Shown here: piece by piece, positions 11,867 to 22,930 of the stretch | How positions within the stretch are numbered: the stretch's first letter is position 1 | Layout of the letters: each line of letters begins with the position of its first letter | Assembly (NCBI GenBank): GCA_018340375.1 | Contig: JAFFJZ010000071.1 | Span: 186,001 to 250,000 of the forward strand | DNA: 64,000 nt | Source of the DNA: Gonatopus flavifemur | Taxonomy: Eukaryota > Arthropoda > Insecta > Hymenoptera > Dryinidae | Reading direction: 5' to 3' | Notes under the pieces: generated by a model | Told to the model about the DNA's origin: nothing | The model's database searches: none | What the model saw: only the letters and a program-made list of their open reading frames with translations | Position numbers and translations under genes: made by a program

Positions 11867-12336
11867 TGAGAACTCTCGTGCTATCTGGGACGTAAATCAC
11901 TCACGCAAAAATAATCATACGTGCAGATTTCATAATCCATACAAATATTCCGAAATATTATTATTGTTGTGCAAAATACCATTATAATATTCATTTGAAG
12001 CTTTACCACTCAACATTGATTTCTTACGCATGATAGACTTAGGGTTTCCATAGCTACTTCGCAACTAGTTCCCGTAACTATAATCGAAATATTAATTATT
12101 GTAGTACATATTAGTATTGACTGAGATATGTCTATTGTTATTTAATATTGAGTAAAGACAACTTATCCGTGTTAAAGATCGCGTTCGTGTGGCAGGCTAA
12201 CCGGATTGTGAAAAACTGTCTTCCGCAAATTTTTGTGTAAAAAGGCATTTTTCTCCATCAGTCGTGGAAACGACTGAAGTTCATCTATCACTTATATTTG
12301 GTGCACAAGACATATCACTTCATATAACTTCGAAAT

Positions 12337-13993
12337 ATGGATGAAATAACTGATATTCCCAGTGATGCTGAATCTATCGATGGGTTGTGTGATGATGATG
12401 ATATTGAGAATGATTATACTGACTGTGATGGCGAAAGAAATCTTTCTGGAGATTATCCTGACTCAGAAAGTTTTGATGATGATACCATAGAATTCAATGA
12501 TAATGAAAATTATGTGGGCGTAAAAAAGGAAAACCCAAGATGATTCCCCATATACTGAAACTTTCGGTCCAAATATTACAGATGACGTTACCACACCTTT
12601 AGACATATTTTTATGTCTGTTCCCCCATGAACTTTCGGATTTAATTGTTGAACAAACAAACCTGTACTTGAGACAGAAAAAACTCAAGCTGACTCAATAA
12701 CCAAAGAGGAATTACTAGTGTTTTTCGCTATAAATATAATGATGGGCGTGAAAAAATCCCCCTCTTACCGCGATTATTAGTCGACAGATCCAAAATTGAA
12801 TGATCCATTTATATGCGAATTGATGACGGTTAATAGGTTTGGATTTCTTCTGAGTCATTTACACATGGCTGATAACAGTCAAGAACCGAGAAAAGGAGAT
12901 ATAAATTAAGATAAATTGTATAAGCTAAGACCATTCTTAGATAAATTGTCCGAAACTTTCAAGAATTGTTGGAAATCCAGCAAAAACCAATCTATTGATG
13001 GATCCATGATCAAGTTCAAAGGCCGTAGCAGTTTGAAGCAGTACATGCCGAACAAGTCCATAAAACGTGGATACAAAGTTTGGACGCGCGCAGATGCATC
13101 GCGATACGTGTGCAAGTTTCAGGTATACACAGGTGAAGCTGAAAGTGCTGAGAAGCAATTGGGTGCCCGAGTAGTGAAAGATTTGACGCGTAACTTGGAG
13201 GAAGAAATCATGATGTATTTTTAGATAATTTTTCTACCGGTCTTGATCTAATGATAGATTTGAAAAAAGATAAAGTGTTTGCTTGTGGAACTGTTCGTTC
13301 CAACAGAAAGGGTTCACCAAAAAGCATTATTCCTGATAAAAAAATGGCGCATGGGCAGTATGAATACCGTACTTGTGGTGCTGGAATTAGCTGGGTCAAG
13401 TGGATGGATAAAAAAGCTGTTTCCTTTTTATCCAACTATCATGATCCTTGTGAGGTTACTGTGACAAATCGTGCACAATAAGATGGTTCTCCGAAACAAG
13501 TAACTTGCCCAGTTATGTGCTCTGACTATCATGAAAATATGGGATATGTTGATAGATCTGATCACCTAATATCAACTCACAAAATTGATAGGAAATAAAA
13601 AAAATGTTGCCACCGCATATTTTGGCATTTTTTGGAGATAGCCATTATGAATGCATTGATTATTCACAATACCAGAAATCCAGCACATCCAATGGCATAA
13701 AAAAAATTCAGGTTATTTTTAGTAGATCAATTGGCAAGCCATCGTTTACCTACACCTTCGGGAAGAAAATGTCAAAAACATCTCCATCAAACGTAGTCAG
13801 AAAACCTACAGTATCTTTTGAAACAAGACGATCTCAATCATGTCATATGCCCGTATGTGTAAGCGTTCCGAGACGTTGTGCTTTTTGTAGTACAGAGAGT
13901 CAACCTTGCAGGACTTCATATACCTGCAGTACTAGCAATGTGCCATTGTGCATAAAACATGATGGAAATTGTTTTCGAAATTACCATGCATGA
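12337..13993 (+). pseudogene. piggyBac-type transposase, broken
   Basis: A DDE transposase that moves TTAA-flanked elements. An acidic N-terminus (12337-12543) ends in a stop. Three-frame reading then gives KEELLVFFAINIMMGVKK, DPFICELMTVNRFGFLLSHL and, from 12916, LYKLRPFLDKLSETF, NQSIDGSMIKFKGRSSLKQY (first Asp; the usual following Glu is Gly) and GYKVWTRADASRYVCKFQVY. A frameshift near 13215 precedes DNFSTGLDLMIDL (second Asp), then TCGAGISWVKWMDKKAV, and MGYVDRSDHL (third Asp). 13604-13993 is the C-terminus with a Cys-rich tail (RRCAFCSTESQPC, CIKHDGNCF). Stops at 12541, 12777, 12908 and 13480 and frameshifts show it is dead. Confidence 0.85.
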
Positions 13994-14559
13994 ACATCCT
14001 TATACATAATTTGTAGAACCATAAAATTGAGAACACAGAATTGTGAAACTTCATGCTATAAAGAAAACTGTAGAAACTGAAGAGTTGAAAATGAGAAATG
14101 ATTGAAAAATTTCTGATGAAAAATTGAGAAATTTGGAATAAATAAAAGAAATATAAAAATACGAAATGAAAACAGAATACAAAATAAAAAAAATTGAAAA
14201 ATACAAAATCAAAAAAATTGAAAATCAAAAAATTTGAGAAAATTAAAAACAAAAAACAAGATGGAGACAATCGCCGCTATGTCCAGGTTCGTGTCCCTGG
14301 AATCAACCAAACGCGGTGACTTTCATCGAAGCCTAAATCTATGAAAATTCATTGTCGAAAAATAAGGTTCTCTAAATGATTGATCGATAAATTCCTCTTT
14401 CTTAATTGTTCGATCTTCAAATGTCCTTTTATTCCTCGTTCATCATCCGAATGAAAAATATTGAATTCCAGAAAAGAGAAGTTGGTCTACGGTGATTGAT
14501 TCAAAAACAATGAGTTCACAAGCTTTTCGCAAAATCCCAGTTCCCCAAGTTTTCTAACG

Positions 14560-15600
14560 TCATCCGAATTCGCTCTTTGAATTTTGGAAATTTGAGTTTG
14601 AATTCGCAATCAACAAAACGAAAGCCCCTCCGTGCATGAAGTTCAGCATGATTATACGATGTTCAAAATTTTCCGTCACCACCTTGAATCTGACATTTTT
14701 AATTTTCAAAATCTGGTTCAGATTCGTAATTGGCGACCTGAAAAATCCCTGACACGTATTTTTCGGCGGAATTCCGCAATTTTCCAAATTTCCCGTCGTC
14801 ATCACGAATCCTTCATTTTCAATTTTGAAAATCTGTGTCTAGATTCGTAATCAGCGACCCAAAAACCCCTGACATGCAAGTTTCAGCGATATTCCACGAT
14901 TGTTCTAATATTCCGCCGCCATATTGAATCCGCAATTTTGAATTCTGGAAATCTGAGTTCAGATTCGTAATCAGCGACCCGAAGAATCCCCGACACGTAA
15001 GTTTCAGCGAAATCCCCCAATTTTCAAAATTTTCCGCCGACATCCTGAATCCGCCATTTTGAATTTCGAAAATCTGCGTGCGGATTCGTAATCAGCAACC
15101 CGGAAAATCCCCGACACGTGAGTTTCAGCAGAATTCCGCAATTTTTCAAATTTTCCACCGTCATATTGAATCCGCCATTTTGAATTTCGGAAATCTGAAT
15201 CGAGATTCGTAATCAGCGATCCGAAAAATCCCCGTCACGTGAATTCCAGCAGAATCCCCCAATTTCAAAAATTTTCCGCCGTCATCTTGAAACCGCCATC
15301 TTGAATTCTGCAAATCTGTGTTCTGATTCGTAATCAGCAACCTGGAGAATCCCCGACACGTGAGTTTCAGCGAAACTCCGCAATCTTCAGAATTTTCCAC
15401 CGCCATATTGAATCCGCCATTCTGAATTTTGGAAATCTGAGTCCAGATTCATAATCAGCGACCCGAAAAATCCCCGACACGCGAGTTTCAGCGAAATCGC
15501 CCATATTTTGAAATTTTTTGCCTCCATCTTGAATCCGCCATCTTGAATTTCACAAATCCGAGTCCAGATTCGTAATCAGCGACCTCAAAAACCTATATAT
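14560..15600. repeat. 121-bp tandem array, about 8.5 units
   Basis: GATTCGTAATCAGCGACC recurs at about 14721, 14842, 14960, 15083, 15203, 15324, 15446 and 15567, a spacing of 118-123 bp. Each unit also has CCGCCATTTTGAATTTCG and TGACACGTNAGTTTCAGCG phrases. It lies in the 3' part of the TTAA element. No coding support; there are no spacers, so it is not CRISPR-like. Confidence 0.88.
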
Positions 15601-15654
15601 ACCAAGTTTCATGAGAAACCGTTCATCTGAAAAACGTATGCCGCAAAGGGTTAA

Positions 15655-16804
15655 CGCACGAGACCATGCTTTCTGGGTATGTGTCACATGCTTTCTAAGC
15701 ATGGGTACCGAGCGTTGGAAGCAAGTCATGACGAATGCATTAGAAACTTTAGTGCGTCATACTTCTGCAGTATGCTCTTCCTCTCGGTGTACAAAGTGTG
15801 ATACAGGAAAGATTTTGCTTCGATATAATCATCATTCAAAGATTTACTCTTCAATGAAAATAAAGAAGACGTCAACTTTACAGACACGAACGCAGCATTG
15901 AGGAGTGAAAATTGGTTACTTCATAACAGAGAAGCATAGGATAGTGTACCCAAACACTGGGAACTTCCTTCCAGCCTCCGGAAACATTCAAAATCCAAGA
16001 GCTTGAATATCTCTGAGTTTTATGATGCATGGCCAATACTTTCTATTCAGAATGGTTACTTGGTAAGGATGTTTTTGAGTGCATTCATATCCCCATAGGT
16101 TCGTAGTATCTTTATTTTGTTCAAATGTGATAATGGAACGAATCATTCAATACTAGATTGAGCAAGACTTTGACAAACAATACCCTTCAACAGCGTCACA
16201 CCTATTTGATAAATGGGACACTATTGTGGAAACATTATCAAAATTGAGAAGCGAATGCATTATATTTGGATATGTTAAAAAACGAAAACTTAAAGGGGGG
16301 TGAACAATAGTATGCTCAAATATCACTAATATTTTCACTATACCTGGAATTCACTCACCATAATTCTGTTCGCATCAGTATTATGGTGATGGAATAGTCC
16401 GCCAATAAATCATTCACATTGCATCTACAATGCAGCTTTGATTTTGTGAAACAATTAAACGTGATCAGACGAATATGCCGAATGATTATTTCATTCTGGG
16501 ACTTAAATACTGCTCCATATTTCAAGAAACCATGTTATAATATTGTGATCATCAAAATAAAGGAAGGTGATTGATGGATTCGTCCATCAAACCCAAGCTA
16601 CGGAACTGAACAAGATAACAATCACGCATAAATTATCTGATAATATTTTTGTGAATTGAGTATTTAGGAATTGAAATATTTCTCTTTGAAATGGCTTCAA
16701 TAATCAAACGATGTCTCGAATTATGAAGTTTCTTCTCAGAAGGCATGGTAAAGTGTCACTTTTTCCAACGGAATGACCAATCAGAAGATAGAGAAATAGT
16801 GACA
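15655..16804. other. No gene recognised
   Basis: Beyond the TTAA element. The plus ORF ending at 15901 starts inside the element and shows no domain, although it has a CSSSRCTKCDTGKILL stretch. 15660-15780 has small inverted words (CATGCTTTCT, AGTATGC). The rest is AT-rich with no support. Confidence 0.35.
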
Positions 16805-16808
16805 GTAC

Positions 16809-16971
16809 TGGTACCGTACTGGGTATTTTCTACGGATTTTTTGAATACGGTCGCCACTTTGTTTTAAATGAGAAAACAAAGAAACTTGATTTCAAACATT
16901 TATTTATTATAATTTTCTTCACAAACAGTCTTGTTTTGTTTCTTATTTTATTACATTATTTGGTTCAAATT
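16809..16971 (-). repeat. Truncated 3' LTR
   Basis: TGGTACCGTACTGGG to TTACATTATTTGG matches the first part of 18247-18604. Past 16971 the sequence is a 20-bp inverted repeat around TTCATATTGGTTCTACAG and unrelated DNA, so the deletion joined here. Confidence 0.8.
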
Positions 16972-17195
16972 CATATTGGTTCTACAGAACTACAGAACCA
17001 ATATGAATTTTTTGACAGAGTGAAGAAAATAAATGATCACAAGCTTGGTTATAATAAGTGGAGAAGAAAGGAAGAAAATCAAAACAGGGAAGAGAAATCA
17101 AATCAAGAAGATAAAGTGAATGAAGAAGAAAGTTCAAAGAAAACAGAGAGCAATTCACCAAGTAAAAGAGAAAAAATGTCTAATAAAAACCAAAA

Positions 17196-18140
17196 TTATA
17201 CTAAGATAGATGCTGCGTCAGACAACGATCTCACTGTCCCTGGTCTCAGTTCTCTAGCTATTCCTTCGTTGTAATGACGTTTCAGGCATCGAATAATCTC
17301 GTGCGTATTCATTGGTCGATCAAGTAACTGTGCATCCCTTGACATTTTTAGAAAATATTCGGACATTGTTTCATTACTTCGAGGGTCATATTTCCCTGTC
17401 AACATTATTTCTCTAAATCGTGCCTGTTCTTCTTGTCTCCAGAAGAAAGTTTTTTAAATTCTTCCACTATCTCTTCATATGATTGGAAATCATGCAGGTC
17501 CAACCAGTTTTTTGCTTGGTCTTTAAGACATCTTGCTAACAAAAATGTTTTTTCATCTGGCGGTATTCTTTCAAAATCCATTAATTCTTTAAACTTTAAT
17601 GTAAATCGGACGGGGTTCAATTTATCCCTTTTTCCACAATAGGATACATCATTCAATGGATCACTATATCTTCGATCACGACAAGTCCTCATTGAAGTAT
17701 CTTCTCTTCTTATTCTTGGCCGATCATTGTGATGTTCTTCGTTTCTTTGGAGACGCTGATTTTCCGAATTGCTAGGCATTGGTTCTTGACCTATTTCTCT
17801 TCTTATCCTCAAATTTCCTACAGCATCACCTCGTTGTTCAATGTTGTTCATTTGCTGTCGTATTTGTTGGAATTTTCGATCCATTTTTTCTTCAAGTGAA
17901 ATCCCCATCCTTTCCAACATTGACGTTATTCGCATTATTATGTTTTGATTTGTATCCCCCCCCCCCCCCACTTACTGGATGCTGTTGGCTTCGCTCTACC
18001 CTAATCTGTTCGTCGTTCACCATCATATCGTTTGATGATGAATTTTGTAAATTATTTCCTTCACTTATTTCATTTTGTCTCCTATTTCCCCTTGGCCTTC
18101 CCCTATTATTAGGTGTCCTTGATGTCGTTTTTACGTTCAC
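17196..18140 (-). pseudogene. gag of the deleted Gypsy-type element, frameshifted
   Basis: Frame 1 (18140-17892) begins MNVKTTSRTPNNRGRPRG and reaches a run of 13 G (17957-17969 on the plus strand as C), where the true frame shifts to 17971-17405: RITSMLERMGISLEEKMDRK, VRFTLKFKELMDFERIPPDE and LARCLKDQAKNWLDLHDFQS, a capsid-like domain. A second break at 17405 leads to 17405-17196 (EYFLKMSRDAQLLDRPMN; TVRSLSDAASIL). No zinc knuckle remains because the 3' part is deleted. The plus ORF 16936-17274 is its antisense shadow. Confidence 0.75.
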
Positions 18141-18225
18141 TCGTTTTCAATTATCATTCGACGTTTGAAAACTTTTGATATGCCGTTTTGCTATATTCAA
18201 AACGCACATATGCACTTTACGCCGT

Positions 18226-18243
18226 GTCCTGTCACGGTCGCCA
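18226..18243 (-). promoter_or_regulatory. Primer binding site
   Basis: Minus strand TGGCGACCGTGACAGGAC, three bases inside the 5' LTR. It is the tRNA-complementary sequence found in many insect Gypsy elements. Confidence 0.82.
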
Positions 18244-18246
18244 CTT

Positions 18247-18604
18247 TGTTACCGTACTGGGTATTTTTTACGGATTTTTTGAATACGGTCGACACTTCGT
18301 TCCAAATGAGAAAACAAAGAAACTTGATTCCAAATATTTATTTATTATAATTTTCTTTACAAACAGTCTTGTTTTGTTTTTTATTTTATTACATTATTTG
18401 GATATCCGACAAGGTATCGACTAACCGTTACACTTTTTTTCTTGCCCTTTATATAATTTTTTGGTATTGCGCATCAATTACGTTTTCACATGAATGCCCA
18501 TATACTGTGCAGTAGTATCGATTATGCGTAATATCAATTGCGTAGTTTGATTTATTGCATCGCAGCATCGATATAAATACCATCAACCACGCAGTACGGT
18601 TACA
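18247..18604 (-). repeat. 5' LTR of the deleted Gypsy-type element (358 bp)
   Basis: Plus-strand ends TGTTACCGTACTGGG and GCAGTACGGTTACA. The first 160 bp match 16809-16971. Confidence 0.85.
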
Positions 18605-18608
18605 GTAC

Positions 18609-19575
18609 TAACCCTGCTTCTTAGAAAAAACTTGTTTTTGCGTCAAATTTTCAATACCTCCATTGGAGTAATCGGGAGGAATGGATTGAAAAAACCACTT
18701 TAGAGCTAAGAAAATGTTTTTTCAAAGTTGCTCTTCCAATAATAGACTTGATTGTTGAAAATAGATTTGTATTCTCCTTTCAAAATCACTTTCTGCCCGA
18801 AAGATATACGAATAAGCGCACAGTTTTGAATCTCATATGAATATCGATGCATGTCAGGGATGTTCTTCAGTACAATTTCGGAATTCTTGATCGGTATTCC
18901 CATTCAACTCATGATTATCATAGGTCGATCTATCGGAAAGTGAATCAAAAAGAACATCTCTGTTATATTGATTCGCAAACATTGACATTTCGTTGTCATG
19001 TTGCATTAGAATAATATGTATATCATTGAAAAAAAATTCGACTATCATATGAAACTATTACATCATTTCAGAGATTTTTCGTTCATATTCTAATTGTGAG
19101 ATTGATATAATATTTCAAGTATGTTACTTTTCGTTGGATTGATGTTTTGTTTTTTTGTATGCAGATTGCAGAGATTGTATTGTATTATTTTTGTTGGCGT
19201 CTTGTATTTCTGATAAATCAGTCAATAAAATACGTACAAAATCGACTGGTGACAACAAATTTTGGGTACCAAGTATACCAGAATCCAGAGATAGTATTTT
19301 ATTATTCGCATCTGTAAGTGAACTTTTTCATTATTTCATTTCTTTATTGGAGACTTGAATAATATGAAGATATGTGTTATTCATTCTATTATATTTCTAG
19401 TCTGAAACAATCATCGAAAGAACAGAAACATTCCTGTAGGAAAAAGGATTAGGCTTACAACCATTCATTCCAGTAATTGGGAGTATCTGTACCATTGAGA
19501 AAATACTTGTGTGTGTAAATGACTATCATTACATAGTCCCTCCTTTGAAAAAAGCAATTGATATCACATTCAAAA
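18609..19575. other. No firm gene
   Basis: AT-rich. 19155-19358 (plus) contains FWVPSIPESRDSILLFASV, which vaguely recalls N-terminal parts of multi-copy insect ORFs and could be an upstream scrap of the 20476-22930 relict. Nothing else is supported. Confidence 0.3.
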
Positions 19576-19583
19576 GTTTTTTC

Positions 19584-19678
19584 GGGTGGGGGCCAAATCA
19601 ACGAAAAGTTGGTTGAGAAGAGAGATACGTCACACTCTCTCTTTTCAAACACTGATTTCGTTGATTTGGCCCCCATCC
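19584..19678 (+). mobile_element. hAT-type MITE copy 1 (95 bp)
   Basis: Ends GGGTGGGGGCCAAATCAACG and CGTTGATTTGGCCCCCATCC are inverted copies. The flanks GTTTTTTC (19576-19583) and GTTTTCTC (19679-19686) form an 8-bp target duplication with one change. The interior GAGAGATACGTCAC...CTCTCTC matches the copy at 63784-63894 on the other strand. Confidence 0.82.
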
Positions 19679-20475
19679 GTTTTCTCACGTTGAATTTTGA
19701 ATATCCGAAAGAAGCTCATCATATATGGACATTCATACAATGGGCATGAATATATGACCTGAAATCGAAATGTGATAAGCCAATACCTCATATTCTTGGA
19801 ATTATAAATAGAATTCAAAAATCTTGAATGTCATACACGGAAAGATCGGGAATGAGTTTCAGATCCGTGATATTAGGATATAATATATTTGGAAAAGCGA
19901 AAAATTTATTATCTCATATGGGCAATGATATGAGAGTCAATGATTTTGAAATGATGAATAACATTTTTATTTATACCTTGCACCTATGCGTTTATGTTTC
20001 AAAATGTAATATAGCTCGTTTCAAATCTATTTTCGAAGACGACAAAAACTTGTGTCTAATTCTACATGAACCTCACATACTTTCAAATGTTCTATTATAA
20101 AATCATTGAAAGAGGTTTCTGTAATTTGCTTCAATTGCTCACTATAAATTCCAAAAAACGATCATTTTTGCTAAATATTATATTACAAACTACAAATCCA
20201 CATCGTTACATCCGAAACGCATTGTCCAATTCGTCAAGCACCGTTGACAAACGGTGAAGAATATTGGATGCATTCAAAAATCCTGCATCAACACGAAGAT
20301 TTTGTATATACAAAAATTGTTCCCGTAAATTTGTCAATCAATGTGAATTGAAATATCATTACAAGGTAATGATTCCCATAAACATCGTACAACAAAAAAT
20401 ATAGGAAATATTCAAAACTTTCAGAAGTTTGAACTAAAATATGAAGAACATGAATTTTCTGGAAAAAATTCTCAT

Positions 20476-22930
20476 ATGACACAAGAGATAATTGATTTTA
20501 AAGGGGAAATCGACCATCAGGTATTAGTTTTTATAGCGGAATTATACAATAATTCATCAATTATTCAATCAGTGGTCCAAGACGTTATTATTTCCACGAA
20601 TGAATTATTGAAGAACGTGATGTCATTGACTCGAGCTAAACTGGAAACACAATTGTCAGAATTTAATTGTGAAATAGAAAACTGCCTCGATGTGAATGTT
20701 TTTGAAAATTTAGAAACAGAATACCAAAGATTTTAATATCTGGAAAAAAGCAAGTTCCCAATTTCACCAAAGGCCTTCAGCATAGATGAAATTGCAGATA
20801 ACAAAAACGAAAATGAGTTCTCAGTATTACAAAAAAAAAACAATGCCAAGGTCAAATAGTGCCGATGCGCGAAACTTCAAAAGTGTTTTTTGAATCACCA
20901 GAAGTTTTCGACGCTGTTCGTAATTATATTGAAGAACAATCTTCTTTATCTTCAGGTGTAATATCTAGCTTATTTAATGCATCTTTGTAGAAAAATATTC
21001 AATCTGCTTACGGTCGTAAAATTGTAATACTTTCATTTTTATTTTATGATGATTTTGAACCAAATAATGTGTCAGGGACTTCGGCAGGAATACATCAAAT
21101 AGGTGGTTTATATTATTCAATAGCAGCGGTGCCCCCAAAATTTAGCTCATCATTGGAGAACATTTTTCTCGGACAATTTTTGTACAGCACGGATCGATCA
21201 CTTTTTGGAAACCAAAAGTGTTTTTATAAATAATGAAAGAATCACAATTCTGAGGTACGAATGGTATCACTATCAACGTTGATGAAACATACTCAGTTTA
21301 TTTTGTGGTTGCTGCTATACTAGGTGATAACTTGGGTATAGATAGCATATTAGGGTTCTAAGAAAGTTTTTCATCAATTCATTATTGTCATGTATGTCGT
21401 CCAGCAAGATCCGAAATGCAGACCCAAAACCATTGAATGTGTTCAACTCCTCCGAAATGTTATCAATTACGCACAAGATGTGGAAAATGAACAATGTGGT
21501 ATAAAACAAAAATGTATTTTCAATGAATTACCGTATTTTCATGATACTGTGAAAATTACATGCGATCCCATAAATGATTTACACGAGGGAGTTTGCCGTT
21601 ACGTCATGGCAGAAGTGATTAATCATTGCATCAATAAAAAGTATTTTACTTTCAATCAGTTGAATTCAAGGATCAAATATTTCAGTCACTTGAGGGCTGA
21701 TAAGGGTAATATTATACCACAACCCGAGAAAAAATGATTCAGATCTAAGTGGATCTAATTAGATATCGTTAGATCTAAAAAATGGGAAATGAAGATCTAT
21801 TTAAATCTAGACAGATCTGGTTAGATCTACATAGATCTAAATCACAAAAAATTTCATAATAATTAATCGAAATTTGCGTGCATCTACTGCCCATTTTCTT
21901 CACTCTTAGATGGTTTTTAAGAACTACATATTTTCGAAAAAAAACAATTAGATCTCCGTAGATCTAAATAGATCTAAATCGGCCCACAGAGCATGAATTT
22001 TTCCATTTTTTAGATCTAAGGAGATCTAATCCATTAGATCTAATTAGATCTCAATCATTTTTTCTCGGGAACTCTCTTCCAATAATATCAAACAAGGACA
22101 GCTTATGATATCAGCTGCAGAAATGTCTTCACTAATATCATATTTTGGAATTATTGTTGGAGATATTGTCCCTGATGATGATGATGCTTGCAATTTATAT
22201 CAGAATCTTTTTGATATAGTGAATATTGTATATAGTTCTGAGATATCTGAAAATATTATAAAACATTCACAATATTTGATTCAAGAGCATCATGAGCGTT
22301 ATATAGAAATATTCAATGAGAACTTGAAACCAACATTTCATTTTTCACTTCATTACCCTAATATAATACGGAATCTTGGTCCATTGAAATATTTGTCATC
22401 ACTGCGTTTCAAAGGTTTTCATAGACTCTCAAAAAACAATGCTTATGCCGTGTGTAGTAGAAAGAATATCATCTATACCTTATCGCTAAAATTGCAACTG
22501 AAATTTTGTTATCGAACTATCATTCAAAGAGGTTTGTCCGATTCAATATTATATGGTAGAACTATTTGTGAAATATCAGACGCACTTGAACCAGATAGTT
22601 TGGATCAAATTGGATGCAAAGAAGGAATTTGTGTATCTTGGCTGCAAGTCAACGGTACAAAATATCATTAAAATGTTGCTTCACATACAGGGTATGAGAA
22701 TAATGAACCAAATTTCGTTTCAATTAAGTATATCGTAATTGATTCAAAGGGTGATGTATATTCATTTTGAAAAATTATGTTACAGTTGGTTGTGATGTCC
22801 ATAGAGGAGCATCTATTGTGAACATACCTGACGAAGAGAAACAGTTAAGAATGGTTCTTCTAGATTTCAATGACTATTTAAGGCCTCTACATGCGCATAA
22901 ATCAAGTGATGGATTATATTTGATTTCAAA
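20476..22930 (+). pseudogene. Relict of a second multi-copy insect ORF family
   Basis: Several frames in the same direction match, from memory, another uncharacterised insect family found in many copies. 20476-20736: VLVFIAELYNNSSIIQSVVQ. 20860-21370, with stops: KIVILSFLFYDDFEPNN, GTSAGIHQIGGLYYSI, GDNLGIDSILGF. 21390-21722: CDPINDLHEGVCRYVMAEVI. 22105-22671: MISAAEMSSLISYFGIIVGD, SQYLIQEHHERYIEIF, FHFSLHYPNIIRNLGPLKYL. A GATCT-rich MITE (21723-22069) sits in the middle. The frame is broken many times, so this is dead. Function and true origin unknown; it behaves like transposon-derived sequence. Confidence 0.62.
21723..22069. mobile_element. GATCT-rich MITE, copy 2 (347 bp)
   Basis: Inverted ends CCCGAGAAAAAATGATT and AATCATTTTTTCTCGGG. 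The interior is packed with AGATCTAA/TTAGATCT words, more than a dozen GATCT in 340 bp. It lacks an ORF and interrupts the relict gene around it. Related to 1855-2182. Confidence 0.78.

Larger units (their letters stand above)
9872..15650 (+). mobile_element. TTAA-flanked piggyBac-type element (5.8 kb)
   Basis: TTAA at 9868-9871 and 15651-15654 flank inverted ends CCCTTTGCGGCAT and ATGCCGCAAAGGG (13 bp). Inside lies a piggyBac transposase relict (12337-13993). The unit is over twice the usual piggyBac length because it contains a folded-back 140-bp array and a 121-bp tandem array. A perfect 22-bp palindrome centred on TATTATAATA is just inside the left end (9885-9906). Confidence 0.8.
16809..18604 (-). 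mobile_element. Internally deleted Gypsy-type retrotransposon (1.8 kb)
   Basis: GTAC direct repeats at 16805-16808 and 18605-18608 flank the element. The right LTR is complete (18247-18604), the left one is cut after about 163 bp. Between them remain gag and leader only; protease, RT and integrase are missing. Minus orientation. A primer binding site and TG...CA ends confirm an LTR element. Confidence 0.85.

Noticed and set aside
13932..14270. 112-aa minus ORF rich in Phe and Leu
   Set aside because: Antisense of an A-rich AAAATTGAAAAT low-complexity stretch after the piggyBac transposase.
14560..15600. CRISPR-like direct repeats
   Set aside because: Units are contiguous, 121 bp and diverged, without unique spacers, in a eukaryotic context.
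16936..17274. 112-aa plus ORF rich in Lys and Glu
   Set aside because: Starts inside the truncated LTR and its end overlaps gag on the other strand; the low-complexity Lys/Glu run has no family.
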